From contig JAJSPD010000001.1 of NCBI GenBank assembly GCA_021307315.1, positions 1,302,001 through 1,366,000 on the forward strand: DNA of 64,000 bases. The letters are read 5' to 3'. The position numbers and the translations under genes were made by a program. Positions 31,901 to 40,765 of the stretch are shown in pieces. The stretch comes from Bisporella sp. PMI_857. Taxonomy: Eukaryota; Ascomycota; Leotiomycetes; Helotiales; Helotiaceae. Each line of letters starts with the position of its first letter. The first letter of the stretch is position 1. The notes under the pieces were generated by a model, which was not told the origin of the DNA, did no database searches, and saw nothing but the letters and a program-made list of their open reading frames with translations.

Positions 31901-34183
31901 CTAAAAAAATCGAGTTATTTGGCTTTCAAAATCGGTGGCGTATTGAGTTGCAGGTACTCGCTCTTCCTCTTGCAGCAGATTCCCTCCAGTTTGTATGTGA
32001 TTTCGATGATTTTGACTGCTATAAACAGAGCCGTAGACTGGTTGTAAAGAAGAGAAAGGGTTAGAAATAAGCAGATCTCGGTTTATAGGAAGCGTAGAAG
32101 GCTGATTAGGGCATGTACTTCGAGTATGGCCAGTTGATTGGCACCCTTTGCAAGTTGCTTTATCATGCCCATAAGCAATACAAGCTGAGCAGTGCCGTAA
32201 AGGCTGTGTTATTTCTTCAAATTGGCTCAATATCCTTCCTGTTTGTGCAGTTCGTAGTCGATTGTATTGGCGTACGTGTGCTCGTTTTTCTGCTTCAGCA
32301 GATCGACGTCGTTGATAGCTAATAGGATCAAGAATCGGAGTTGGAAATATAATAGGTTCAGCACCTGGAGAAGGTCGTAAATAGTGATAATGAGGGTGGA
32401 AATCGAGTGGCTGAATAGCTTGATTGTACTCAATTTTGAGCTTGATTGTATGCCAGCACGGTACGCCAAACGCAGAGGAGAAATTGCCGGTACAAATTGT
32501 ATGAGAATCATCTGTTTGCGATTGTTGATTTTGTTGATAAATAGCGTATTGCTCTGATAGCATTTTCAGCCCAAAATTAGTGATATGGCTCACTACGCCA
32601 TAGTAAAATGAGCTCGAAAGGTGTATAGGTGTCGACTGACGTTCTCTTGCTCTTTTCTGTTGTATTTTGATTAACTCATCTTCAATTGCACGCTGCGTAC
32701 TCTCCCATACGGTTGTTAAATCACCCGTAGAAGTGCCTATCCAGCTTTTGAGAGTATGATGGCCTCCTTCAAGAGCCGACGTAGTACGTGCTCCTGCATG
32801 GAAATATCGATCTACCCAAGCGTGTACGACCTTCGATTTGTGCTTACTTAGCCATTGACCGATGCAGTAAGCAAGTGCTTCACGCTCTAAATCGAATTCA
32901 GCCAATTCTTGGATCTCTTGCGGTGTTGAAGAAGCCACGCCTACGTGTGGATGGCCGTTGTTCCAATGAAAATCGTCTTTCCACTCTTGCAATATATCCT
33001 CATATTCGCCCTCGGTTTTAGCTTGTACAACGTCTCGAAATCCTTTTAGAAACAGCTCCCAACGCTCTTGAGTTTCGAACTTGGCTTTACAGTGAAGAGC
33101 GACGTTTTTAAGAATGTGCCAAAAGCAAAGAACGACTTTAGTGCGAATAGCTGGAAAGTAACGTTCAAGAGCCGAAATCAAAGCAATATCGCAGTCAGTT
33201 GCAAGTATTGAAGGATACACAAATTGATCGAAAAGCTGACGAAATTGCAGTACAGCTTTGTTGTAACAATCTTCATTTTCTTGATCAAGAAAGCAAATCG
33301 CAACTGTAAACGTCTGATTCATACCGTCGATCCCCATAATATGAAGCAAAGGCATACCGAATTTGTTGGTTTTGTAAGTACAATCAAGCAATATTACTTC
33401 AGCGTTTTTGTTCAAATACTCTACTGATTTTGCGGCTGCAATGAACAGGAAATTGATATGCCCTTGATCATCTCTCTCCATAGCAAATACCACTTTCCCT
33501 TCAGCTTGTTGAGCTTCTAATTGCGCAATTAAAGCTTCAGGAGGTGACTTCCCACCTCGTTTAGTACGAGTCAATTCAGCGTTGATATTATAAATATCTC
33601 GAGGTATGATTTCCAAAGAAGGATCTAGCTGACGCAAAGCAGCTATTGTCGATTTAGGAGGCACTCTAGCAAGTTGATGAGAAGCTACAATATCGAGGTG
33701 AGCTGAAGTTAATTGTCGATGAATATGAAAAGCGCTTGAACGTTCTGCAGGAGGGTGATTATGAACTGAGTATTTGGGATCTTCGCGGTATAAAAGCTCC
33801 CATATTCCATCAGAGCGTTCCTTTACTTTAATAGAGAATAAGCACCCAGTTTTAGCTGTATTCCCTTCTCTTTTTCGGTGCTGACTATTTACTCCAGGTC
33901 GAAGAAAAGCAGCTTTTTTACAGCCTCCTCGTTGGCAATTCAACACTCGAATTATACGCCCTTTACGCCTCTCTGAATGACCAATTATAAAAGCATACAA
34001 AGCTTGTTTTGCATGTTGTTGCGTATGAGCAAAAAGGTCGTCGAATGAATTAAAACAGCCTGGTGGTGGAAGGGATAATGGTGCAATTGAAGCTTCAGCA
34101 TTTGACGAGGAGGAATCGATGTTTAAAGCTGCTGGAGGAGCCTGATTTTCGGTGGCAAATGTAGTCAATGACATATTGATCAA
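31901..34183 (-). CDS. MULE transposase
   Basis: 760 residues, single exon, complete. Residues about 45-150 resemble the FAR1/WRKY-GCM1 zinc-binding DNA-binding region (C83, C88, C114, HNH at 141-143). The MULE transposase core has a DDE triad I place at D267 (LLDCTYKTNKFG), D330 (ILATDCD) and E472 (TTSALEGGHH), with the family motif FWHILKNV between. Near residues 668-694 two CCHC zinc knuckles (C-x2-C-x4-H-x4-C) run together and share one cysteine. The protein would excise and reinsert the element in the nucleus. The start is at MINMSLTT; the next Met three residues on is also possible. No frameshift or stop is present. Confidence 0.93.
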   Translation of the reverse strand: MINMSLTTFATENQAPPAALNIDSSSSNAEASIAPLSLPPPGCFNSFDDLFAHTQQHAKQALYAFIIGHSERRKGRIIRVLNCQRGGCKKAAFLRPGVNSQHRKREGNTAKTGCLFSIKVKERSDGIWELLYREDPKYSVHNHPPAERSSAFHIHRQLTSAHLDIVASHQLARVPPKSTIAALRQLDPSLEIIPRDIYNINAELTRTKRGGKSPPEALIAQLEAQQAEGKVVFAMERDDQGHINFLFIAAAKSVEYLNKNAEVILLDCTYKTNKFGMPLLHIMGIDGMNQTFTVAICFLDQENEDCYNKAVLQFRQLFDQFVYPSILATDCDIALISALERYFPAIRTKVVLCFWHILKNVALHCKAKFETQERWELFLKGFRDVVQAKTEGEYEDILQEWKDDFHWNNGHPHVGVASSTPQEIQELAEFDLEREALAYCIGQWLSKHKSKVVHAWVDRYFHAGARTTSALEGGHHTLKSWIGTSTGDLTTVWESTQRAIEDELIKIQQKRARERQSTPIHLSSSFYYGVVSHITNFGLKMLSEQYAIYQQNQQSQTDDSHTICTGNFSSAFGVPCWHTIKLKIEYNQAIQPLDFHPHYHYLRPSPGAEPIIFPTPILDPISYQRRRSAEAEKRAHVRQYNRLRTAQTGRILSQFEEITQPLRHCSACIAYGHDKATCKGCQSTGHTRSTCPNQPSTLPINRDLLISNPFSSLQPVYGSVYSSQNHRNHIQTGGNLLQEEERVPATQYATDFESQITRFF

Positions 34184-34351
34184 CTGGAAAGATGCAACGA
34201 CTAGCGATGGTAAGGTGGCGACAGTAAGGTGGTGACAGCGAGGTTAACAAATGTCTACAGCAGCTACGGTACAAAATTTTAGAGCCAACCCCTTACTACA
34301 GCTTGGTACCTTGGCTGCTCTCTACACCGCTTGCCTATTACAACAGGTGCA

Positions 34352-34403
34352 GGGGGGGGGAGGTCGTGTAGTAAACAGGGGGGGAGGTCGTGTATCACTC
34401 GCC
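34352..34403 (-). repeat. right terminal inverted repeat of the MULE
   Basis: Exact reverse complement of 31722..31773. On the plus strand it begins with nine G and ends ATCACTCGCC. Confidence 0.92.
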
Positions 34404-34411
34404 TTGCATTA
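34404..34411 (+). repeat. right target-site duplication of the MULE
   Basis: Second copy of TTGCATTA, directly abutting the right terminal inverted repeat. Confidence 0.85.
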
Positions 34412-34539
34412 TGTTTTCTCTTCTGGTCTGGGGCATTTAAGGCTGAAGAATAGTGAGGAGGATGGAATGCATTGCAGTGTCTGTTCTTTTAGGATATTTG
34501 ATTTCTGTTGCCCACATTAAGTACTTGTGCCAAGCTTAT

Positions 34540-35310
34540 AGTTCTTCAATACTTATGCCTCCGTCCTAAACTACCCTTGGCGCTATCTCTCTTTTTACCT
34601 ACTACGTCAATGCACTATTCCAAAAAGATATCAAAACCTTGCCGTGGATGTTTTTATCAATGTGCCAATTACATTTTTTAAAACCTTTTAATTTCGCGAA
34701 GAATTTTTTAATAAAATTGAAATCAGGTGAGAATAGCGGCAGATATACTAGCTTTACACCGTATCACGACACATTTGCTCGATTTGTTCTGTGATGAAAA
34801 GAGGCATATCTATAACAAGAACTAATTTTAATTCAGGCTATTTCCCTATTAAAAGCAGGAGCTGTTTTCTAAATTCTTTAAAGACTGCGCTGTCTGTAAA
34901 TCTCTGGAAGACTCGGGTAAGAATAATACCCTCCTGTGTACACACTGACAATATTTAATATCGCTTTTGACGTTGAAAGCAAGTAATTTAAACTACGGCT
35001 CGACTTATTTACGAAAATGTAGTAAAACGAACGGAAGTCCGACTTTTACAAATTATTTACATACAAGTTTCGCAAATTAGCATTTCGCGCTTTTGTTATA
35101 CGGCGAATCGATTTTTTAGTTTAGTCGCGAGCTTTTAGCGCTTTGCTTACACTGGAGAGAGTGTTATTGGGACATTAAACTCGTTCAACAGAAAATGCGT
35201 CATATTATCCCGATGTAAACCAGGCTTTTCTAGTAAGTACTTACACAAAGTATTTAACATTGATGACGCAACGCTTTGAGGCCGCCCGACACCGTTTTAA
35301 AAGGCTTTGG
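34540..35310 (-). pseudogene. decayed Tc1/mariner-type transposase
   Basis: Reading the minus strand and allowing for stops and frame jumps, a DDE transposase is recognisable: RPQSVASSMLNTLC, YLLEKPGLHRDNMTHFLLNE, GIILTRVFQRFTDSAVFKEF, LVIDMPLFITEQIEQMCRD, KLVYLPLFSPDFNFIKKFF, and a CIDVVGKKRDSAKGS-like end. The second catalytic block, normally VMDNASFH, has been altered, and several stops (TAA/TAG) fall where Gln or Trp codons would be. The region is very AT-rich, consistent with C-to-T decay such as RIP. Terminal repeats were not identified. It lies about 130 bp beyond the MULE. Confidence 0.8.
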
Positions 35311-35794
35311 AAGAGCTATAAACACGAATGTTTGATTTTATCGTATAACGGAACGTTTACCGCAACAATATTAGCTATTGGCAAGGAGTATGTCGTGAAT
35401 CTGGGCATGTTGAGAATCTGCAAGATTTGTGGCCATTTTGCGGAGTGGGCTGTAATGGCACGAATTACTGTATTATACTGTGCTGTGCTGTACAGTATAG
35501 TTTCGATATTGGACTGGCCTTTCGTCGTACAGGGCGACCCGCAACGTTCTTCCCTTGCGATATTGTTTACCATGGTAGACAACTCACAGGAATCCACATC
35601 ACTCAAGATTTTGAAAATTGTCATGTTGAGTATCACTGATGCGGCAACCTCAAATCTGCTCACTTCGCATTTGAAAGTTATAAAGAAGGCAAATAATGTG
35701 GTATGAACTATTGGAAATCGGGGATCTTTCCGCCATTTACATACATTTATCTACAAACCCAAAAACGCCTATACGCTAATATACAAATCACAAA
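35311..35794. other. flank of the mariner relic, no gene seen
   Basis: Long overlapping frames on both strands (35260-35706 plus, 35316-35663 minus) have no recognisable content. The plus frame overlaps the transposase relic, so it is treated as chance. It may include the missing N-terminal part of the relic. Confidence 0.35.
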
Positions 35795-37060
35795 CTAACG
35801 TACCCCAAATTTGGGGGTCTTGAGCCCAATCTCAGTCATCGGTGAACCTAAGGCATTCGGGGATTTCATGCCATTTTCCGTCATTGGTGAACCTAAAATA
35901 TTCGGGGATTTGATCCTATTCTCGACCATTGGTGACCCCTCAAAATTTGGTGAATCCGCATAGATAGATGGAGACATAGCTTCTATCAATGGACTATAAG
36001 AGGGAAGGTGCCAAATGCTACTGGGATCTGTACTGGTCCCATCCATTCCGGCCCACTCTTCGGTCTTACTCCATAACAGCTGCTGCTTTTTTTCGTCCAT
36101 ACTATCAGGGGAGCTATCAACCTTTTCTCTCAACTTGAAATACCCCCTTTCCCCAGGCGCCAGTTTACTCATTGCCAGATCCATGACATCAACTGACGCC
36201 TCGGCTGATGTGCGCATACTTGGATCCCTAAAACTAAGCAGCGGTTGTAGTGGCCGGATGACGAACTTGAACAAATATTGCATCCACGGGGGTGTATGTG
36301 TCTGGAAACCGCGTGAGTCGCTGAGCGTGCCGGGGTTGAGGGCTACGGCTGTAATCCTACTCATGAGAGGGTTCTTTATCACCTTAGCTTCGACTCGGTC
36401 AAGTTTATACATGCTTACTCGACTTACCTGTTCTGTAAACTGATTTAGCGCGTACATCCACATAACAATAGCTAATTTTGAGTTGGCAAAGCGTTGGAAT
36501 CCGTGACCGAAGTTGTCTACGGGGTCGTCTGGTTCTGGATAAATGAGCTGCTCTAAGTCGTCAGGAAGTGCAGGAGGGTATTTCTCGAGGGGGGTTTTCC
36601 CAGGCCAATGTAGTTCGCTTGAGAGCAGTACCACACGGCCAAACCATGGACCAAATGATTCGAGCAGGCGGAGGATCAAGACTGAATGACCGAGGTGGTT
36701 CACCTGGAAAGTTTTCTCGTAGCCGTCTTCGGTGAGTTCCATACCAAGAAAGTTCCAGTAGGAAGCATTGCAGATGATGCTCGTTAGAGGTAGGAGACTT
36801 CCATCTGCTATCTCTGAAGCGATATTGTCGGCAAACTCGTGGACCTCTGCGAGACTAGAGAGGTCAAGATGGCGGATTGAGACTTTGGCATCGGGAAAGC
36901 GGGCTATTGTATCGAGAAGGTTTTTTGTGCTGACATCAGTATCTGACGACTTTCGTATGGTCAGGAGAGCCCCATGGTCAGGATAATTAGCAAGAAGATG
37001 TTGAATGGCAGGGAGCGCAAGAGAGCTGTTTGCACCAGTGATGAGTATAGTACCGGCCAT
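35795..37060 (-). CDS. short-chain dehydrogenase/reductase-like protein with repeat tail
   Basis: The start is at MAGTILITGANSSLALPA. Spliced parts 37060..36428 and 36373..35795 give 403 residues. The 54-nt intron 36374..36427 (GTAAGT...AAAG) contains no stop and is a multiple of three, so the unspliced form also translates (421 residues). Rossmann features are TGANSSLA near residue 8, HLDLSS near 65, CNASYWN near 98 and VVLLSSELHW near 143. The catalytic Y-x-x-x-K position reads F-A-N-S-K, so tyrosine is replaced. The C-terminus has three imperfect 16-residue repeats of the type SPN-LGSPMTENGMK with SP/TP sites. It is probably cytosolic; oxidoreductase activity is doubtful given the Phe. No partner genes are evident. 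Confidence 0.85.
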   Translation of the reverse strand: MAGTILITGANSSLALPAIQHLLANYPDHGALLTIRKSSDTDVSTKNLLDTIARFPDAKVSIRHLDLSSLAEVHEFADNIASEIADGSLLPLTSIICNASYWNFLGMELTEDGYEKTFQVNHLGHSVLILRLLESFGPWFGRVVLLSSELHWPGKTPLEKYPPALPDDLEQLIYPEPDDPVDNFGHGFQRFANSKLAIVMWMYALNQFTEQVSRVSMYKLDRVEAKVIKNPLMSRITAVALNPGTLSDSRGFQTHTPPWMQYLFKFVIRPLQPLLSFRDPSMRTSAEASVDVMDLAMSKLAPGERGYFKLREKVDSSPDSMDEKKQQLLWSKTEEWAGMDGTSTDPSSIWHLPSYSPLIEAMSPSIYADSPNFEGSPMVENRIKSPNILGSPMTENGMKSPNALGSPMTEIGLKTPKFGVR

Positions 37061-38173
37061 GAATCTTGATGATTAGAGTTATGTACACATATTCGATGAT
37101 GAACTGAAATGTAGGAAGCTGCATCTGCATATTAACATGTCAAAAAGCTGACTATCAGCACTGCCACTGGTTGGAACGAGAGCCCACGAGGGCATTGACA
37201 AACGGTTGTGGCTAAGCGCTGATGCTGGACGCGGGAGTACCCGCGATCTATTCTTGCGATCGATCTTAAGTAAGATCCTGAAACTTTGTTAAGCAGGCGA
37301 TTAATGATAGGTCAAACAATTACGATGTCTTCAATGCTTGGCTATGCGAACAAATACAGATTGCGCTCTACACTTGTGGCTGCATACTAGGACGGTATAT
37401 GTCAGGTACGAAGAGCGACTGTATCTTGCAGATAGTTATCAACATGCTAATGTGTAACCCTTGTGGTGAGTCGATCCCACCCATAACCCTATTTACGAGG
37501 GAAGAAGGAATGGTTGGTCGTCTTAGGAGTTTTGGTTTGGTGAAAGCCTCTTTTATTGATAGGCGGAAGCCAACAACAACTGTGCCGCAGGCTCAGCCTT
37601 CAGAGAGATGGAGTTAGCTTAGCACGAGACGCCAGGCCCATAAGCTGGCTCACAGGGCTTGCAGCGATCAGTGGTCACTAGAAATAATAGAGATAAAAAG
37701 TGGATGACAAGAATTTGAAGAAGCTTGAAGGTCCCGAGATCATGGATATGCATATGCATGGATACAAATGCTTGACCAACGCCAACTACAGTTTGGTCTT
37801 AGTCATCGCTTATTAAGCCTTCCGGCTCTCATTCTGGCCAATCATTCCCCTTGCGTAGAATTGCTTGACGATCAAAGGAATCTCAAGATTCCACTTTCAC
37901 ACTCCCCACCTCGAGTATCGTGGTCGTTCTTTTAACAAGAACCATCTAGGGTCAATCAGACACCCCAATACGTGATGTTTGTCTGATAAGCATTCCTTTT
38001 GGCTCTTGTCCTTGAACTGGACTTGTATACATCCCGATGCTAGGGTGTATTATTCAGCATTCAGGCAGTCATGAATCAGCTTTGAAAGTTTGTTGCAAAC
38101 CGTCTAAGTACCGTCGCAAAGGTTTGTTTTCTTTTAGCAAGCGTTCATCTCAATACTTCCGCAGGGATCTCTC
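37061..38173. other. divergent intergenic region, no gene seen
   Basis: About 1.1 kb between divergent genes. It contains the short palindromic run ATATGCATATGCAT near 37746. No supported gene. Confidence 0.4.
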
Positions 38174-39202
38174 ATGGCAGAAAATCAAGCAACGCCAATC
38201 GGTGGCCGGCAGGCCCACGCCATCCTTTGCAAGAGTTGGGATTTCCAATTTAAACACAGCCCTTCCTTCCCGACAGCACCGATACAGCTCCCACGAAGAG
38301 CTCCTGTCAGGCTCCCTCGCCTATCCACTTCGCGTCTTGACTCTACAGATGAAAAAACGATCCTCTACTTAGCATATGGCTCGAATCTTAGCAGCGAAAC
38401 ATTCCTAGGCAACCGCGGCATTAAACCCATCTCGTCGACAAATGTCCAAGTTCCTTCCCTCGACCTAACATTCTCCCTACCCGGGCTTCCCTATATCGAG
38501 CCCTGTTTTGCAAACACCGCGTATCGCTCTCCTTCAAAGTCGTCATCCTACCAAACAACCGATGATGATCAGCAGCGATGGGATAAAGGGCTCATAGGCG
38601 TAGTCTATGAAGTCACGCCCGAAGACTACAGAAAAATAATAGCCACAGAGGGCGGTGGAGCAGGCTATCAAGATATATTGGTAGACTGCTACATCATGCC
38701 CAAAGATTCGAGTAGCATCACCTCTACGCCAATTGCAAAGCCATTCAAAGCGCACACCCTTCTAAGTCCATCATCCGCACTCACGCGCCCAAACCCTTCC
38801 TACGCCCAGCCTTCCGCGCGCTACCTGAAGCTCATCACAGATGGAGCGGAAGAACACTCTCTTCCCGCTGAGTACATTGCGTATCTGTATAGTCTCCAGG
38901 CGTATACGATTACAAGTTACAGACAGACGGCGGGGAAGGTAGTGTTCGCCGGGTTGTGGATGCCGGCTATATTGGCGATTTTTGCGTTGGGGATGATATT
39001 TTCGGATGGGAATGGGAATATTCCAAAGTGGTTGGCGAGAGTGTATGTGGTTCTGTTTGCTGCAATGTGGCGGAGTTACGATGTGTTCTTCAAGTCGGCG
39101 TTTGGAGATGGCGAGAGAACTATTGAGCGTGGTCAAGATGCTGGGCTGCTGAAAAACGAAACATCGCCGAGCTGGGAAGAGAAGAGTTCCATTTCAGCAT
39201 AA
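38174..39202 (+). CDS. gamma-glutamylcyclotransferase-like protein with C-terminal membrane helices
   Basis: 342 residues, single exon, start at MAENQATPIGG. The signature ILYLAYGSNLSSETFLG, at about residue 63, is the substrate-binding loop of the GGCT/AIG2 fold. KGLIGVVYEVTPEDYRKI and IATEGGGAGY follow, with the conserved acidic catalytic residue in ATEGG. Such enzymes release 5-oxoproline from gamma-glutamyl compounds; the fungal relative GliK acts in gliotoxin synthesis. After the domain come two hydrophobic helices (about 258-278, LWMPAILAIFALGMIF; about 287-307, LARVYVVLFAAMWR), suggesting membrane attachment. No toxin cluster genes are nearby, so a glutathione-related or housekeeping role is more likely. 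Confidence 0.8.
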   Translation: MAENQATPIGGRQAHAILCKSWDFQFKHSPSFPTAPIQLPRRAPVRLPRLSTSRLDSTDEKTILYLAYGSNLSSETFLGNRGIKPISSTNVQVPSLDLTFSLPGLPYIEPCFANTAYRSPSKSSSYQTTDDDQQRWDKGLIGVVYEVTPEDYRKIIATEGGGAGYQDILVDCYIMPKDSSSITSTPIAKPFKAHTLLSPSSALTRPNPSYAQPSARYLKLITDGAEEHSLPAEYIAYLYSLQAYTITSYRQTAGKVVFAGLWMPAILAIFALGMIFSDGNGNIPKWLARVYVVLFAAMWRSYDVFFKSAFGDGERTIERGQDAGLLKNETSPSWEEKSSISA

Positions 39203-39286
39203 AATTCTATATATAATACTGATCAAGTTGATCATGTACCATGAACACCTGCTTGATCAGAGAGACATTAGAATATCTTGTTGACA
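39203..39286. other. short 3' flank
   Basis: 3' UTR side of the cyclotransferase-like gene. Confidence 0.3.
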
Positions 39287-39660
39287 TCATATGGGATATG
39301 TGTTGTTGAAAGATGGCTTAAGTGAAAATCTACAATGTTTATATAAAATAGTGTTTCGTTCTTTACAGCCTAGCACAGGAACCTTAACAATAACCTTCTT
39401 CTCCTGTCTTTCTTCAAAATATCGAGAATCTTTTGCCCAAATGGTCTCAGGACTGTATCTTTTGGGCCACGAGGGATTGAGGACCATATCCCGTTCGATG
39501 AACCAGAAGACCCGTAATCGTACTGTGCCCTTTAGTCCTTGCTTGACACCTGAAACATCTATCCGAATAACCCACCACGAGTTGCTGGCTTCGAAACCAT
39601 ACAACGTCTTGTTTGGAATGTCGAGCCATTGCCATCGCCGAAACTTTGCTGCACGGTTTC
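39287..39660 (-). CDS. possible last exon of an unrecognised gene
   Basis: On the minus strand an open frame from about 39660 to the stop at 39287 reads convincingly like protein (RRWQWLDIPNKTLYGF, SWWVIRIDVSGVKQGLKG, FWFIERDMVLNPSWPKR), but it opens after a stop with no usable ATG near its start. It is either the 3' exon of a spliced gene whose 5' part I could not find, or a remnant. No domain recognised. Confidence 0.3.
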
Positions 39661-40765
39661 ACGCGCGGGAGGCTGGTGGTTTTACTGCTGCTGTTGCTGC
39701 GTAATTAGCCCATCTCTTTCCGCGCCTTTTGTTGGAGTTCGGCTTATTTTATAGTAGATATGCGGATGTGATGGTAGGTTATTTGGTGATTGAGACGGGC
39801 GGTGGGATGGAATTTAAATTATGCATGATGATTCAATTTGTGGCAAGGTGCAAGGTATAAAATAGCAAGGAATCATGCATATGAAGTTTTTTAAGCAACG
39901 ATTAATAATAATATTATGTTGTACATAATACATCGTTAAATCGATTTAGGGAGCATAGATTTTCTGGTGCCCAATCTCTTCACTCCCATCACTGAGTCAC
40001 CGCTGAGACTAACTGATCCTTGGGTCTTAACTAGTTTCTTCTATCCGTGGTGCCTAGTAGCTTGGTCTCTCTCCAGCCATCCAAAACTCAACCATCCTCG
40101 GGTGTTTCTTCGCCTTCCTTTCACCCCGAACTTTAATCTTATCTTTTTCTGGGACTCGAGCATTCCACCTTTCAGCCTCTACGTCGGTAGCACCTCTCTC
40201 GCTCTTGACATCCTAGCACGTATGGCAGTGCCCGTAATCTGCTTCGCGACCGTCAAAGATAACGCCATCCACGTTTAAGCAGGGCCTCGCGAGCACCTGC
40301 AGATGGTGCAGCTTGGTGCAAAAATTACGGATGGCGCAGCGCCTCATGGGAATACATCATGAACTATCTCGTCCTTGTTAGAATTTAGGGTGCTTGTCAT
40401 GTTGACTTATTGAGTTATGTGGGAGGCCTGGGCAATGTGGATGTGGATGTTTGAGCTCGATGATGAGGGATGCTGAGAGTATCTTCTTTATGGTGGGGTT
40501 TGATAGGCTTTGACAACTGTGAAGTACTGGGTTGGAGCATCCCAGGTTTGCTGAGCGAATTTAGAGTCCTATGCCGGACTTCTCGAGTTATGCTGGGACA
40601 GTCATGCTTTCGACCCTACGTACGTTGTCCTTTGAACGGAATTTGAATCATGAGGCTCATTCACTCCCAGGAAAGTGATGGTGACTTTAACGGTACATCA
40701 TGGAGCTTCGATTCCACAGAGGCATTTTCCTTGTGCATCCAAATCTGTAACTGGACGAAGTTGGC
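39661..40765. other. intergenic, no supported gene
   Basis: About 1.1 kb. A plus-strand frame at 39967-40278 is hydrophobic and proline-rich, with no recognisable content. The 3' flank of the HET gene lies at the right end. Confidence 0.4.

Larger units (their letters stand above)
31722..34403 (-). mobile_element. complete Mutator-like (MULE) DNA transposon
   Basis: The element is 2682 bp long, bounded by perfect 52-bp terminal inverted repeats (31722..31773 and 34352..34403) and an 8-bp target duplication TTGCATTA on both sides. It carries one intact 760-codon transposase frame. Identical termini, an intact frame and an exact duplication together indicate a recent insertion that may still be mobile. 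The terminal repeats contain two copies of ACACGACCT, each followed by a C-tract (7 and 9 C). The superfamily is Mutator, Hop-like in organisation. Confidence 0.92.

Noticed and set aside
38174..39202. Gliotoxin-type cluster member based on similarity to GliK
   Set aside because: None of the other cluster genes is nearby, and this protein has membrane helices; the similarity is at family level only.
39967..40278. 103-residue plus-strand frame
   Set aside because: Pro/Phe/Leu-rich composition and no homology that I recognise.
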